Below are positions 24,101 through 37,690 of a stretch of DNA of 64,000 bases, piece after piece. Source of the stretch: Physcomitrium patens. Lineage: Eukaryota > Streptophyta > Bryopsida > Funariales > Funariaceae. Within the stretch, counting starts at the first letter, position 1. Each line of letters starts with the position of its first letter. The stretch spans positions 4,138,444-4,202,443 of the forward strand of contig NC_037270.1 of NCBI RefSeq assembly GCF_000002425.4, read 5' to 3'. Made by a program: the position numbers and the translations under genes. The notes under the pieces are model-generated. The model was not told the origin of the DNA. It saw only the letters and a program-made list of their open reading frames with translations, and searched no databases.

Positions 24101-26110
24101 ATTTCAAAACCTTGCTTGCAAAGTGGACTAAAATAACAAAGTCCTTATCAATCAATTTTGATATGGATTGAAGAATAACATCAAAGATTTATTATTGATA
24201 ATTCCAAAAAGAAAATATTTAATATAATTTATTACTTAAGCCATTGCATATAATAATTGATTATTTAGAAGACATCAAGAATAAATATTTGGCTAAAGAA
24301 GAATAAATCAAGTAATGATAACCACTCCTAAGTTTTAAAAAACTTATTCATCAAAGCCAAAATCAATGCAAATTAATATGGTATGTTTTAAATTTCTTAT
24401 TGAACAAGAAAAGACTCATCATTGTTAAAAAGATTTGTGCCTATATTATAGAGAATCCAAGCACACTACTCTGCATTATCTAAAAAAACAATGCTATTAT
24501 AAAATAAAGAGCATGGTTTTGAAAGAGGACAATGTGTCAAAAAATGAGTTTGTCCAGCTATAATAGGGATCTTATCGTTGAAATCTTACAAAACTTCTTG
24601 CAAAAGTCCTATTTTCTCTTTAGATCTTTCATCTTTTTTTACAATAGAAGTTTTTTTAGGACCAATAAATTAAAAAGTTTTAGCCTTGTTGGATTCAAGA
24701 GTCTCAACCTATTTTATTAACGAAGACTTTGTCAAGAAATAAGATATATCTTTAGTTAAGAAAATCAAACTTGTATATATTGAAATAATAGATGGTTATT
24801 TATTATCTTTTAAAGATGTTATATGTAAAACTATTCCTGTAGAAGTAGCAACTAGTGGTTGTAATAGTTTAATAATATTTAATATAATTAAATCTCTTTC
24901 TATATCAATTATTTTAAAATTATTGTAATTAAAAAGGTATAATCTTTAAATAGACTAGATTTCTTATAATTCCATATTTTAGTCTAAGATTCTATTAAGC
25001 AAGTGAAAATCCATAAGATTGATATATCCAAATCATTATTGGTAGATACAAAAACTTTTATGTATGCTACAAAAGAAAGATCAACTTTTGTTATATACAA
25101 AATACTTATTGTTGATGGAAAAAAGATTTTAAATAATATTCCAAGCCAATATTAAGATTATTAAGACGTCTTTGAAAAAAAAAATATAGATATTCTTTCA
25201 AAACATTGTCTTTATGATTGTTCCATCGATCTTTAAGCAAAAGCTTATCAACCATTTAGATCTATTTATAGCCTATTAAAAAAATAAGTTGGCTACATTC
25301 AATGAATATATTAATAAAAAATTTTCTTAGAATTTCATATGCCATTTTAAATCTCCAATTAAGACTCCTATCTTATTTGTAAAGAAAAAAGACAGATTTC
25401 TACAGATGTGTATAGACTATTAAGGATTCAATAAGATCACCATGAAAAATAAGTATCTTATACATTTGATTTCAAGAGTTCTTGATTAATTGAATCAAGA
25501 AAAGATCTATACAAAAATAGATCTATGAAGAATATATAATTTAGTATGCAATAAAAAAATAAAAATGATAAAATGCATTCCAAATTAGGTACAAGTATTT
25601 TGAACATAATATTATGCCTTTTAGACTTACAAATGTGCCAATTTCTTTTTAATATCTAATGAATGATGTATTTCATGAGTTTTTTGAAAATTTTGTTGTC
25701 TATTGTTTGAATGACATCTTAATCAACTTTGAGTATATAAAAGAATATGAAATTCAAATTTGTCGTATATTATAAAAACTAAAAGATGTAAGATTATATG
25801 CTAAGATAGAAAAGTATATATTTCATACTACTCAAGTTGACTTTCAAGGATACATTATTTCAAACAATGGCCTTATGATGGATTCTAAGAAAGACCAAAC
25901 TATCATAGATTGAAAGATTTCAAAAACAATTAACGATGTGTAATGTCTTTTGAGATTTGTCAATTATTATTAGATCTTTATCAAGGACTTCTATTAAGTT
26001 GCAATTCTTCTTACACACTAGACATATAAAGACAAACTTGAGTAAAACAAAGAAGCTAAAATATCTTTTGAAGCCTTAAAGACATCATTTATTTCTCTAC
26101 CAAACTTGAA
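21184..26110 (+). mobile_element. Internal region of decayed Ty3/gypsy element B1 (gag-pol), split by a family C insertion
   Basis: After the LTR comes a leader and a gag-like start near 21,420. gag stops near 21,760, where a family C element is inserted, and resumes at about 23,905 (the 'ACTTCTATCTGG' segment). Protease-like sequence follows near 24,680-24,960, reverse transcriptase from about 25,200 (the D-L-Q-E-A-Q-L region) through a YLDD-equivalent near 25,700, to about 26,100. Stops are frequent; no frame is intact. RNase H and integrase are missing, so the copy is truncated at its 3' end, and no 3' LTR was found. Function lost. Confidence 0.65.
21765..23904 (+). mobile_element. Family C insertion, copy C1 (non-coding, LTR-like)
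   Basis: This block interrupts the gag of element B1 and aligns with 33,840-35,910 (inverted) and 49,959-51,829. It ends in GGCTCA. It contains a tract of AAAGTTAAAAG-type repeats near 22,140-22,300, an AG-rich run, and the hairpin GGCTTGGAAAACCAAGCC at 23,144-23,161. There is no coding capacity. TG...CA-like ends in the other copies suggest a solo LTR or a non-autonomous LTR element. The left edge is uncertain by about 15 bases. Confidence 0.6.
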
Positions 26111-26904
26111 TTGTGTTGTTGTGATGCAATACAATTATATGATAAAAATATAATAAAAAATAAATTTCTAATTAATATCTAATTATTTTGGTTCAATAAT
26201 GATTTAAAATATTTAAATATGGCTTTTATAAAAGTATCTTAGTTTATTTTCTTATCTTAATAGTTAGTAGGTTAAAGATTGATTAATAATTTTACCTTCT
26301 AAGCTATAGAGACTCTTTTATTGCCTTAAAAAGACCATAAATTAATAAATCAAATTAAAAGAGATAAATAATTAACATGGTTGATACTAAGATTAAATTG
26401 AAGATAATTTTGGACTAAAAAATCTGTAGGATAGGTTAAATTGTTACTTGAGGGTTGATTTTTTGTGAGACAAGGTCAAAATCAAACCTTCAGTCATTAA
26501 AATGATGACCTACGGCAAAACAGAGGAGCATTTGAAGATCAAAGATTATAGTTTGATAGCTAGCTTAAAGATTATTCTAAAAAAATAAGGCTTATTTTTG
26601 TAAGAGTTTTTTGGACTTAGTAATTGTTGTTCAAAGTTAGGATTTGTATTGGTAATTTGGAATTTATGCAATATAATTAGGGCTAGCATTTCCAACTAAT
26701 TTATAAAATTGGTGTTATATCTATGGTTCAAAATTTGACAATGTTTGATTTACTAGGTGTGCTAAGTATATAGAATTTTGTGATAATCCAACAATGTAAT
26801 TAGGAGATATTTGGATTTTGATACAAGAAGGTATCAAAAGTTGGAAGTTTGGAGTTGGATAGGATTTCTATGATATCTAAACATGTGTTAGTTGGATCAA
26901 GATG
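26111..26904. other. AT-rich spacer between two opposed gypsy fragments
   Basis: It does not align by eye with the gypsy internal region on either side, and no frame is supported. It may be another insertion or eroded transposon sequence. Confidence 0.4.
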
Positions 26905-27720
26905 AAATTTATTCTTAAATTCAAACTTTGAAACATCATGAGACTTAGAAGAAAGATTCTTGATATCATAAACAAGAAAATCAGAGGACATACTTGATTA
27001 AATTTATTTGACTAAGGTTGAATCAATAGTCAATGTTGATTTTATTGCTCAAAGATGAAAATGCTTTGGCTTTAAGAAGATTATTCTTTGTTCATCAAAA
27101 GATACGTCTCTTTCTTTTGGTGAAAGATAAGAATGTCTAGAAAGAATATCTGATAAACTTTGTTATTTTTTAGATCAATATGTGATCTTAAAATCAAATC
27201 TTGATAATAACATGCTCCAACGGGCTTGGCAATACTTCAAAATACATGTTGACATGAAATACTTGAGATTCTTGTGATCTGTATATATTGTGACTGGACC
27301 TAAAGTATCTTTTAGATAATGACACTATTCTTAAAATGATTCTATAATTGCAAAAAGTTTTTTATCATGAATCTCGTAGTTAACCTTGGATATTGAAAAT
27401 TTCATGGAATAAAAAGCTACTAGATGGAATTTATCATCTATTCCTATTTATGATAATATTGCATCTATGACAAAGTTTGATGCATCTATTTTTATAAATA
27501 ATGCCTTAGAAAAGTCGATACAATACAAAGTTGGTGTAGAAATAAATTACTTCTTTAAAGCAAAAAATAATACTTTGGCTTCTTTATTCCACTCAAATTT
27601 ATCTTTACAAGTCAAACGTATAAGTAGAGTTGTAATTTCAAAAAAGTTTTTGATAAAGATTTGGTAATAGTTGGCAAAATCTAAAAATCATTGCATATCT
27701 CTTACTGTTCTTGAGATCTT

Positions 27721-27996
27721 TCAATCTATGATATTTTGGACTTTCTTTGGATCCATTATAAGGCCTTCATTAGAAATGATGCACATCAAAAAGTCAACTT
27801 GAGTAGTGTAGAATATATACTTTTCCATCTTTGCATATAATCCTCTATCTTGTAGTTTTTGTAACACATAGTAAACATCAACTTCATCTTCTTCTATGTT
27901 CTTAGAATAGATTAAAATGTCATCTAAATAACATACAACAAAATCATTCATTAGATGTTGAAAAGCAAATAGTACATTTGTGAGACCAAAAGGCAT
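27721..27996 (-). pseudogene. Reverse transcriptase palm segment of B2
   Basis: An open stretch of 91 codons including MPFGLTN and the catalytic [14 protein letters not shown] motif, then [19 protein letters not shown] typical of Ty3/gypsy RT. About eight codons between the conserved HLMND and the YLDD box are missing compared with the copies at 57.7-58.6 and 63.4 kb. Fragment only. Confidence 0.75.
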
Positions 27997-28737
27997 GACA
28001 TTATATTCAAAATGTCCATACTTAATTCACAAAGCAGTTTTCTATTCATCTCCTTTTTTGATACAAACTAGCTTATATATTCTTTGTAGATCTATTTTTG
28101 TATAGATCTTTACTTGAGTTAGTTGATCAAGAAGTCTTGAAATTAAATATAAATTATCCTATTCTTGATGGTGATCTTGTTAAGTCTTTGATAATCCACA
28201 CACATCCATAGAGATCCAACTTTTTTCATCACAAATAAGATAAGAATGCATGCTGGAAATTTAGAATGGCATATAAAGTTCTTAGTCAAGTTTTCATTAA
28301 TATACTCTTTGAATGCAACCAATTTATTTTGTCATAGGCTATAGATTGGTCCAAATGGTAGTTGAGTTCTTTCTTGAAGATCAATGGAACAATTATAAGG
28401 ACAATGCTCTAAAAGAATATTTATATTTTTTTTTTGAGAAACGTCTTGGAAATCTTGATACTGGCTAGGAATGCCACTTGATATCTTTTTACCACTAGCA
28501 ATGGACATGGCATATATAGCAAAAGATTGTCCTTCACTTACGACATGCATGAAAGCTCTCACACCTAATAATAATGATTTGGATGTATTATACTTATGGA
28601 TTTTTATTTACCCAGTAGTACTTTGGACTAAATTATTAAAAAAATCAAGATTGCAAGAAATCCAATCTATTTGAGGATTATATCTTTTTAATCACAATAA
28701 TCTTAAAATGATTGGATTAGTTCATATTAAATATTAC

Positions 28738-29037
28738 TTAACTATTATGACCACTAGTTGCTACTTCTATAGGAATATTTTCATGTGTAATATCACCAAA
28801 AGATAATGAACGTCTATCTATTATTTCTACATGAATAAGTTTGATTTTCTTAATTAAAGATATATCCTGTTTTTTGATAAAATCTTCATCTATAAAACAA
28901 ATTGAGGCTCCTGAATCTAATAAGGCTAAGACTTTGTGATTTTTTGGTCTTGAACATACTTCTATTATAAAACAAGGTGAGGGATCTAAGAAGAGAATAT
29001 GATCTTTATTAGGTGTTGTATATGATTTCAGTTGCAT
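28738..29037 (-). pseudogene. Retroviral-type aspartic protease segment of B2
   Basis: An open segment of 99 codons carrying LDSGASICFIDEDFIKK, the Asp-Ser-Gly active-site motif of Ty3/gypsy proteases, followed by the IHVEIIDRRSLSFGD segment found in every copy of this family. In life it would cut the Gag-Pol polyprotein. It is separated from the RT segment downstream by stops, so it is a fragment of a dead pol gene. Confidence 0.75.
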
Positions 29038-30309
29038 GGTTCCTATTGTAGTTGGTGCAACTTATTTTTTAACACATTGTCTTCTGTGGCAATTATGCTT
29101 CTTATTTTGTAATTACATTGCTTCTTTGGATAATATTGAGCAGTATGCCTTACTTCTCTACAATATAAATATAAGCCCTTTTCATATTGTCAATTCTTTT
29201 TCTGCTCTATGACACGTTTAAAACATATGGTATCAATTTCCATTGGATCTGGCCTTGATAAATAAGTTTTTGGAAACTTAGAAGTTGTCATCATTATTTG
29301 ATTTGTTCTTCTTTAGCCAAATCTTTATTCTTGACATCTTTCAAATAATCAATTGTTACATGCAATGGCTTGAACAATAAATTATTTTAAAGATTTTGCC
29401 TTTGACATTGTGAGTAATAAATCTTTCATATTATCTTTCAATCCATATCAAAATTGATTGATAAGGGCTTTGTCATTCCAATCTACATCGCAAGCTAAAT
29501 TTTGGAATTTAGTAGCATATATGGTGGCTGACTATGATCTTTATTGTGAAGATAAGTATGTAGTCTTTGCTACTCTTTTTCAATCACTTTTTTAAAATTT
29601 GGCCGTAAACACTTCTAAGAACAAATTTAAATCATAAAGAAGTTGTAAATTTTTTCCCATTAAAGGTGCAAACTAAGAAAGAGCACTTCCTAATAGAAGT
29701 GTGCTTATCAATCCGACTTGAATAAATCCATCTAGATATTGGAAAAGATGCAACCTTAGATGGAGCTTGATTTGTTACAAAAATCCTTGAAATTTTGATC
29801 TTATTCCATCAAACTTCTCAAGTAGACTAATCCTTCTTTCTATCATATTTATAGAAGCAAAACTCCTTGGATTTGGTTGTGAGGTCAATCTACTTGCTTC
29901 TTTCAACTGCATAACTTTTTGTTGTAGATTGTGAATTTTTTCTATAGGTGTAGATATACTACTTCCATAATTCACGTTAGAAATATGTGAAATTTTTCAC
30001 TCTTAGAGTGTTGACAAGCTCATGAAGATCTACAATAATTATAAATCTATTCTCACTTCCATTGAGAGTAGCATCCGTAATCTTTCTTTCCATAGCCAAC
30101 TCAAATAAATTCAAAAAATTAAATTAGAAGAAGATAATCCACAACCTCTAATAAAAATTTCCACAAAGAGGGATAATCCACTCTTTTTAAGGAAAAAATC
30201 AATGTTGGAAAATCACAAATTTTCTTTAAAGGTGAATAGTCTATAACCTTCAAAGTATAATAGTAGAAGTAGGATAATCCACTTACTTCTAAAATAAGAT
30301 AAAATAGAA

Positions 30310-30881
30310 TGTTAGTATTCTTGTCAAATTATTAAAGACATGAATCTCAAAGAAAGAAAATCCTCAACACATTCTTGTATCGTTGAAAAGAACTAGAAAG
30401 TCACTTAAAGATGATATAGTATTATATTAAAATGGCTATTGCCAAAAAAAAAAAGAGACTAGAAAGTCTTGAAATAAGACTAAAGACTAGAAAGGCATTG
30501 ACAAGAATAACGAAAGCTTCACTCTTGTCTCTATATATACTCTCTAATTAGGAGCTACGTGGCAATATTCTATAGGACCTCCAACATGTGTTGACTTTGT
30601 TAGCCACATGTCTTAATTTACAAGGCAAGTTATCTATATATGTACCACATAGTTAGCTTATTCTATGAATTGTTACACAAAGTTGACTTGTTCCACAAGC
30701 TACTAACATGTGGTTAACTTGTTGACCAAGTTTTTAACCTATAAATACATCTTAAGTCAAAACCACGTCTATGAAGCTTCTAAAAAGCTTCTTTAGAAGA
30801 CTTTATGAAATTAATCTATATTTACCTACTTCTATTTAATCATATAAGTAACTATTGACGTAAATGTATATGTCCATGACA
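30310..30881 (-). repeat. 5' LTR of gypsy element B2
   Basis: 572 bases. Read on the minus strand it starts TGTCATGGACATATAC and ends CTAACA. The TATATATA box is at 30,532-30,539 and the 30-base stem-loop at 30,500-30,529. It is the closest match to the LTR at 20,631-21,183. The adjoining sequence lacks the TATCAGAGC primer-binding motif found in the A subfamily. Confidence 0.8.
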
Positions 30882-31095
30882 TCAATTGATCTTCAAGAAG
30901 GATCTCAATTGCTATTTGAACCGATCTATAATTTATCAAAAAATGAGTTAGCTGAATCCAAAGAATATAATAAAGAAAATTTAGCCAAGAACTTCATATG
31001 CTATTCTAAATTTCTAGTAAAATCTTTAGTTTTATTTTTGAAAAAAATAGGTGGATCATTGTAAATGTGTGTCAATTATTAAAGACTCAACAAGA

Positions 31096-32547
31096 TTTTA
31101 AGTCACACAATTGATTCATTATTTGTGTTAATACAAAAAAAAAAAAACTTATGTTTCTTTAAATCACTAGTTTACTGAATTGATATAGTAAGTTGAAGAT
31201 AAATCGAAAATAAAAATAAAATAGGATATTAGTTACAAAAATACATTTCTTGTAGAATTATTCTTGAAAAAGAAATTTAAATTACATATATTTTTTTAAT
31301 TTAGCTATTAGAGATTTATGATTTTTTTATAATATATTTTTTTTATTAGAAACTTAATTGGACTAGAAGATAATGTAAATTAAATCCAATTAATTATAAA
31401 AGAAATAGAAAAAATATAAATAAACTATAAATATAGATAAAAATAATAAAAAAATGAATAGAAGAAGAAAGGAAAAAAAGAAAAAAATAAGAAGAAAGAA
31501 GATAAAAAACTAATAAGAAAAAATATGTAAAAAAAATAAAACTAGAGGAAAGTAGATAAAAGAAGAGAAAAAATGTAAAAAGAACAAGGATAAAGAAGAA
31601 AAAAGATATGAAAAAAAAAGAAAATAAATTTATATATATATATAGACAAAAAAAGAAAAAATGATGAAAGAACAAGAGGCTATCCAAGAATGGTGGCAAT
31701 CTCTTCATCAATAAGGATATGGCCGTTGAGATCTCTCTCTCTCTTATTTTTTTTTTTTTTTTTTTTTATTTTCTTGGATTTTATATAATACATTCTAGAG
31801 GCTCCAATCTTCATGGTGTGATTTTCTTTAAAGATGTGTATTACTAAAATTGTTCATTCATTCCATCAAAATATTACAATTAGTCAAAAGCAAGCAATGT
31901 AGTACTTTAAGGCATTATTTTTTTTGATTTTTTTCATTGAGTGCATGCCATGATGTGAGAAGGCATTTGTCAACTCTTGTTGAATCTCAAGTAGAATTAG
32001 ATTCTTGTAAATGAAGAATAAGCTTGTGGTGAAATATTTATATTTTTTTGTTGTAATCAATAATATCAATTCTTTTATTGTTGATGATTGATCTTATGGT
32101 GATTAAAGCTACAATAGCATGGTTGTTCCTTTTTCCTCTCTAAGATGCATAAACAAGTACCTTGAAGTGATTACAATTGATATGACTAAGAATTGTCTTA
32201 TGAGTGTAGTAGTAGAATTAATTGTCTTATTATTGAAACTTGAGATTGCAAGTAATAGTCAAAGATCGGATTTGTCTTCCCTCTCTTTTTATTTTTAATT
32301 GAATATTTTTGATTGCAAAAAATCCAAAAAAGGTAAAATTTGAAAAATTCATTGTTATTTTATTTTACTTTTGATTCTGATTATGACAATATCACAAGTA
32401 TTTTATCCTAATTGCAATGCAATAGAACAATTACTAAAAGAATATCTAATGATGAAAATTTGAATTTATTTGTATTGACTTTCTTATCATGTTTTTTGGA
32501 AAGTTTTGCATGCTTTGTAGATCATGGAGTAGGCATAGGCCTATTTT

Positions 32548-32578
<31 letters not shown>

Positions 32579-33708
32579 GGAGTCCACTACGGTAGAATAG
32601 TATGTAGTAAAGACAACATTTATAAAGGAGGGGGACTCAATGGCTATTTTTATTTTATTTTTTTTGATTTTTATTTTGGATGGTTTTAGCAACATGGTTA
32701 GGATCTACTATAATTGATGTGTGTAGTGAAAGTTATCATATTGGGCATATGGAACTCAAAAGAGCAAAAAAAATGGTCGTTTGAGGAGTTTGTTTTGCAT
32801 CTATTTGGGCATTTATGTGTTATGTGCTCATTAATTGGCGTAGTGGCAAATTGTTTCTTATTTGATTGAGTGCTGCAATATCAACATTCTTTTTTGTGAT
32901 TAGTGTGGGAATGTGGAACATGATATTATTGGCATGGTGCCTTATTGAAGATGTTGGCACAAGTACAAAAAGCTATTCTTATTTCTTTCAAACGATGGTT
33001 TCATTGATACAAGTTGCATTATATGTTTTTGAAAGGAGAAAATATTATGGTGCAAAGTCAATCACATGTACAAAATATTGGTTGTAGAAGGCATATGGAA
33101 CAACCTCAATCTTAGAATGGAAGTAATTACAAGAATCATTCTGAGGTAAAGATGAGATTTTAGATTAGATAAATTTATTCATAGAAGGAATTCAAATTTA
33201 GATGAAGTTAGGTTGAAAATCAAAGAATTAGGTTAGGATTGAATTAAATTAATTTTCATTAAAAACTGAAGTAAATATATTTTTTTAAAATTAGATGAAA
33301 TTTATTTAAATGAATTCTTATATTTGAATGAATTATTATTTAAGGATAAATTTTTATTTATGGATGATTTTTTTGTTAATAGTTGATCTTTGATTTATAT
33401 TGAATGAAAAATAATAATAACATAAAATAAATTAATAATAATAAGAAAATTAATAATTAAAAAATTAATAATTAAAAAAATAAAAATAAAATAAAATAAA
33501 AATAAAATAAAATAAAAAAATTATTTTAACTAATATTATAAAAGTGAATATTATTGAATATTCTTATTGATTAGAAGGTTATTCAGGAGATTAAATAGTT
33601 AATTGATAAGTCTTAAGAATTAATTATAGTTAATCAAAACTATTAGGTAATTTAATTGTTGTCAAACATAATCGACTTTTAAGTAGTACGGATTTATTTT
33701 AGTCCACA
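31096..33708. mobile_element. Unclassified 2.6-kb insertion with a 5-bp target duplication
   Basis: It interrupts the RT sequence of A0. AAGAT stands on both sides (31,091-31,095 and 33,709-33,713), and removing the block restores alignment with other RT copies. The right end is CCACA; the left end is TTTAAGTC and does not match the usual TG. It contains A-rich sequence (31,380-31,670), a T run with CT repeats (31,725-31,768), a run of 28 T at 32,551-32,578 and an A-rich tract at 33,410-33,525. A 73-codon frame at 32,866-33,087 has hydrophobic stretches but no recognisable family. A 5-bp duplication fits an LTR element or its solo LTR. Confidence 0.55.
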
Positions 33709-33839
33709 AAGATCACTATTGTGAATAAGTATCTACTATCTTTGATATGTAGACTTTTTAATTAATTATATTAAGCTAAGATCTATATAAAAATAGATCT
33801 GTAAGAGACATATAATCTAATATATATCAAAAAAAGATG

Positions 33840-35910
33840 TGAGCTCTCATTTATGCTCCAAATTTTTATTTTTTTATTTTTTTCTTATTTTATGATAATT
33901 GAGCATATAGATTAGGATTTATGTAAATAAAATTTGGTTTTATTAAATTTTTAGGGTTATAACCTTTGATGGTATAAATCCTAGCATGATTCCTTGAGTT
34001 ACGTTAATTAAGACCAAAATGATAAGGATTAGAAAATTAAAATAGTTATTGCTATAAGGATTGATTGTAAGCCTATGAGTTCACCTACAATCATCTCATA
34101 TGATTTAGAGTGAATTAGAATTAGAAATTTTTAAAAGATTCACTGAAGCATTGAAATTTTTATTTTTGAAGGATTTTACAATAATTGCTAAAATCTCTAG
34201 AGGTAAAAAATTTCATAAAAATTAAAAATAAACATAGATAGAGGCATGTAAATAGTCAATCTTAGCATAAAAATATATTTTGAAGACAATAGTAAAGTTA
34301 GATTTACCAAAAATTGTTTTTTTTATCACTTACAATAGCCATTAGCATTGATAACGAAATTAGCTTTTAGGTGAATGACGGCCATAGATCTAGATTAGGA
34401 ATCTTAAAAATCAAAGGTGGAGATGCAGCCACCCTTCTACAAGCCTCCACTCAATTATATAAGACAGGCTTGGTTTTCCAAGCCCTCTCTCTCTCCTCTT
34501 TTGATGAAGGGCAAAACCATACTAAAATTTGACCAAAAATCCTAATCTTAATTTCATTTAGATTGTTAAATCTCATTGTGAACTTGTGGATGGGTGGGCA
34601 AGGATTTTTACTTGTGAATGATAATCCATCCACAAGTTTTATCAATGTTACAAATATTTTAAAACATTTGTAACAAACTAAATCTTAAATGTTTTAAAAC
34701 ATTTGTAACAAACTAAATCTTAAATTTTTTAAAAAATTTGTAATAAATATTTTAAAACATGCTTCATTGTGGTAGATAGCTCCTTTGGCCTCCCAAGTAC
34801 TCTAATGGTTTTAAGAGCCTCAGATTTCTCCGATCAATTAGTCAATTTTTTTGTTTCAATGTAAAATTTCTTATAGTTGTAGATTTTGTTGTTAACTTTT
34901 CAACAAGATAAGACTTGCTCAATTTGGAGTTGAATTGAAGTTTTGGTAAAATTTTTATTACAAAGGAATCGATTGCCTTTGTAATTTGGATTAATCAAGT
35001 TTGGGAAGGCATTTTTCAATGCCTTATGATTGGATTCAATTAAAATTTTAGAAGAATTGAGCTTTGTAAGCTAAGCTTTGAAATGTTTAATTTTTGCTAG
35101 ATTTGAAGAAGATTTGGAATTTTAGCGAATTTCTAAGTAAAGGGGGTTGATTACCATAATAGTTTGGATTATTCAACTTCAAAAGAATAATTCTTACAAT
35201 TGAACTACTAGTTTGTAACAAGATTTAATAAAACAAGAGAATATTTAAGATAACCTTGCAAAAAAATAAGAAGCATTTAATTTGGAGCTAGTAACAAATT
35301 TTGGAAAATTTTGGAGTAGCTGGAGGTTGTTGCCTTTAATCCCTGGATGTTGTCAAGGTACCTTCACGTTTACCTCTTTTATTTTATTTTTACTTTCATC
35401 TTCACAATGACTAATAATCTCCACATTTCAACTTTTGGCTAGTAAATTTTAAGTTTTAAGTTTTAACCTTTAATATTCTCACTTTAACTTTTAACTTTTA
35501 ACTTTTAATTTTTAACTTAAATTTTTAAATTTAATTTTTAACTTTAACTTTTAAATTTAATTTTCAACTTTAACTTTTAAATTTAAATTTTAACTTTTAA
35601 TTTTTACATTTAACTTTTAAATTTAACTTTTAACTTTTAATTTTAATTTAAACTTAAGTTTTTATTCTTACTATAAGTTAATAGTAATAACTTAATTAAT
35701 TAATTTTTTATCATTTTTGCATAGTAAATTTTATTTAATATTTTAATTTAATATTGATAATCATTGTTTGGAAGGCATTAATTTTAATTGATCTACAAAC
35801 ACCTGCATTTAAATTAACTTAATAATTTCACAATTGAGAATTCTTCCATTCTACTTTTTTAGGTCGTTGTATAGTATTAGTTCCATAGAGTAGTGGATTT
35901 TAGGATTACA
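33840..35910 (-). mobile_element. Family C insertion, copy C2 (inverted)
   Basis: About 2.07 kb inserted in the RT of A0 after the equivalent of the K-G-D-E codons. Bounded by TGAGCTC at 33,840 and GGATTACA at 35,910, i.e. TG...CA ends. It carries the conserved hairpin (34,467-34,484, next to a CT-rich run) and a long tract of TTTAACTTTTAAATT-type repeats at about 35,440-35,665. No coding frame. Orientation is opposite to copies C1 and C3. Confidence 0.65.
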
Positions 35911-37690
35911 AAGGATATGATTGTACTTTGAAGTAGGTATGGATATTTTAAATATAATGTTATATCTTTTGGATTTAGAAATGCACTCGCAACTTTTCAA
36001 TATCTAATGAATGATTTCTTTTGAGAGATTTTGGATGATTTTATTATCTATTATCTAGAAAACATCTTAATCTATTGTAAGAACACCAAAAAAGTATGAA
36101 CTTCATGTTTGACATGTACTACAAAAACTCAAAGATGTAAAACTCTATGCCAAGTTAGAAAAGTTTATATTTTATACTACTTAAGTTGACTTCTTAAGAT
36201 ACATCATTTCAATTGATAAACTTATAATGGATCCTAAGAAAATTCAGACTACTATGGATTGGAAGATTCTAAAAATGATAAAAAATATTTTATACTTTTT
36301 GAGATTTTCTAATTATTATTAGATCTTCATTAAGGACTTCTTTTAAGTTACAATTCTACTCATATATTTGATTTGCAAAGACAAACTTTAATAGAATCAA
36401 GAAGTAAAAGTAATATTTGAATCTTTAAAAAAAACCTTTTTTTTTTTGCACCAATCTTGTATCACATCAATTATTTTAATCTATTTTATATAAAAATAGA
36501 TACATCAAAATTTGCTTTAGATGTCATATTGTTACAAATAAAAAAATAATAGACTTCATCTAATAGCTTTTCATTTTAAAAAAATTTTACCAACCAAGAT
36601 CAACTATAAAATCTACAATAAAGAACTTCTTGTAATTGTGGATTTATTTGAAGAATGGTGCTATTATTTAAAAGGCGCTCCTAATTCAATCACTATATAT
36701 ATTGATTATAAGAATATTGAGTATTTTAGATTAATACATATTTTAAATTATTGCTAAGCCCACTAGAGTATGTACTTATTAAAATTTAAATTCAAGATCA
36801 TTTATTGATCAAAAAAATAACAAATTTTGTCAAATATACTTTTTAAATAATTTTACCTTATATCAAAAGAAAGAGATGTTATTTTTGATCAAAAATGGAT
36901 AATTTTCTTAAAGCCAAAGTATCTTCATCTTTGAGTAATAAAATTAATACTAATTATTAATTCAACTTTTATTAAGGAAGTTCAATTAAGAATAGCTTCT
37001 AATTTTCTTATTTAAGATTTAAAAAAAATCCTTCAAAGTCTAATGATACTTTTAAGTTTGAATTCAAAAAAAAATATACTATATTTTGAGAGGCACTTGT
37101 ATGTTTCAAAAAGTGAAACATGATTACATGTTCTTCAAGCTCGTCATGTCATTTTAGCAACAAGATATTTTGGATACAATAAGACTTTGAAACTAATATT
37201 TAAGGATTTTTAGTGGCCTCAAATATGGAAGATTGTCAAAGATTTTGTTCATTTATGTGATATTTTCTCAAGATCAAAAATTCCTCCTCATTGACCTCAT
37301 GGACTTCTTTAGCCATTATCTATTTCAAAACAATAATAATCTTTTATTTCTGTAGATTTTATTACAGATTTTTTAGTTTCAACTTCTTATGACTCTATAT
37401 TTCTAATAGTAAATTTTTTTACTAAGGTAGCAAATTTTATACCATGTACAAAATCTATCATAAGTGAAAAAATAGCTAAGCTTTTTCTTGAAAACATCTA
37501 TTACTATCATAAATCACTTAAAAATATTTTATTGAATATAAAAACTTAGTTTGTATCAAGACTTTGAAGAACACTTTTTAAGTTTTTAAAGATAGATATA
37601 AAACTATCTTTGGCTTTCCAACCTCAAATTGATAGACAAAAAAAGCATATAAATTAAGTTTTGGAGTAGTATATAAGGTGTGCAAGTACA

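Larger units (their letters stand above)
26905..30309 (-). mobile_element. Internal region of decayed gypsy element B2 (minus): gag, protease, RT, RNase H, start of integrase
   Basis: Read on the minus strand from 30,309: leader; gag starting near 30,090; a gag segment at 29,975-29,775 ending in EKFDGIRSKFQGFL; protease at 29,037-28,738 with the catalytic triplet in LDSGASICFID; reverse transcriptase at 28,562-27,721 in pieces, with the YLDD box in [12 protein letters not shown] (an in-frame loss of about eight codons just before it); RNase H-like sequence to about 27,250; and the first part of the integrase N-terminal domain at 26,991-26,905. After that the similarity stops, so the rest of integrase and the 3' LTR are missing. 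Many stops and frameshifts; not functional. Confidence 0.75.
30882..37690 (+). mobile_element. Decayed gypsy pol fragment A0 (RT to integrase), split by two insertions
   Basis: Three pieces of one plus-strand pol gene: 30,882-31,095 (RT start, matching SIDLQEGSQL onward), 33,709-33,839 (continuing at the NKITIKNKY segment) and 35,911-37,690 (rest of RT, RNase H and integrase to the segment before the integrase C-terminus). The pieces join in register when the insertions 31,096-33,708 and 33,840-35,910 are removed. The fragment begins abruptly at the outer end of the B2 LTR, so its gag side is missing. Stops abound. The region to about 37,690 follows integrase order and then diverges. Confidence 0.65.

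Noticed and set aside
31394..31711. 105-codon minus-strand frame rich in Phe, Leu and Ser
   Set aside because: It is the translation of A-rich low-complexity DNA; the apparent membrane protein is a composition artefact.
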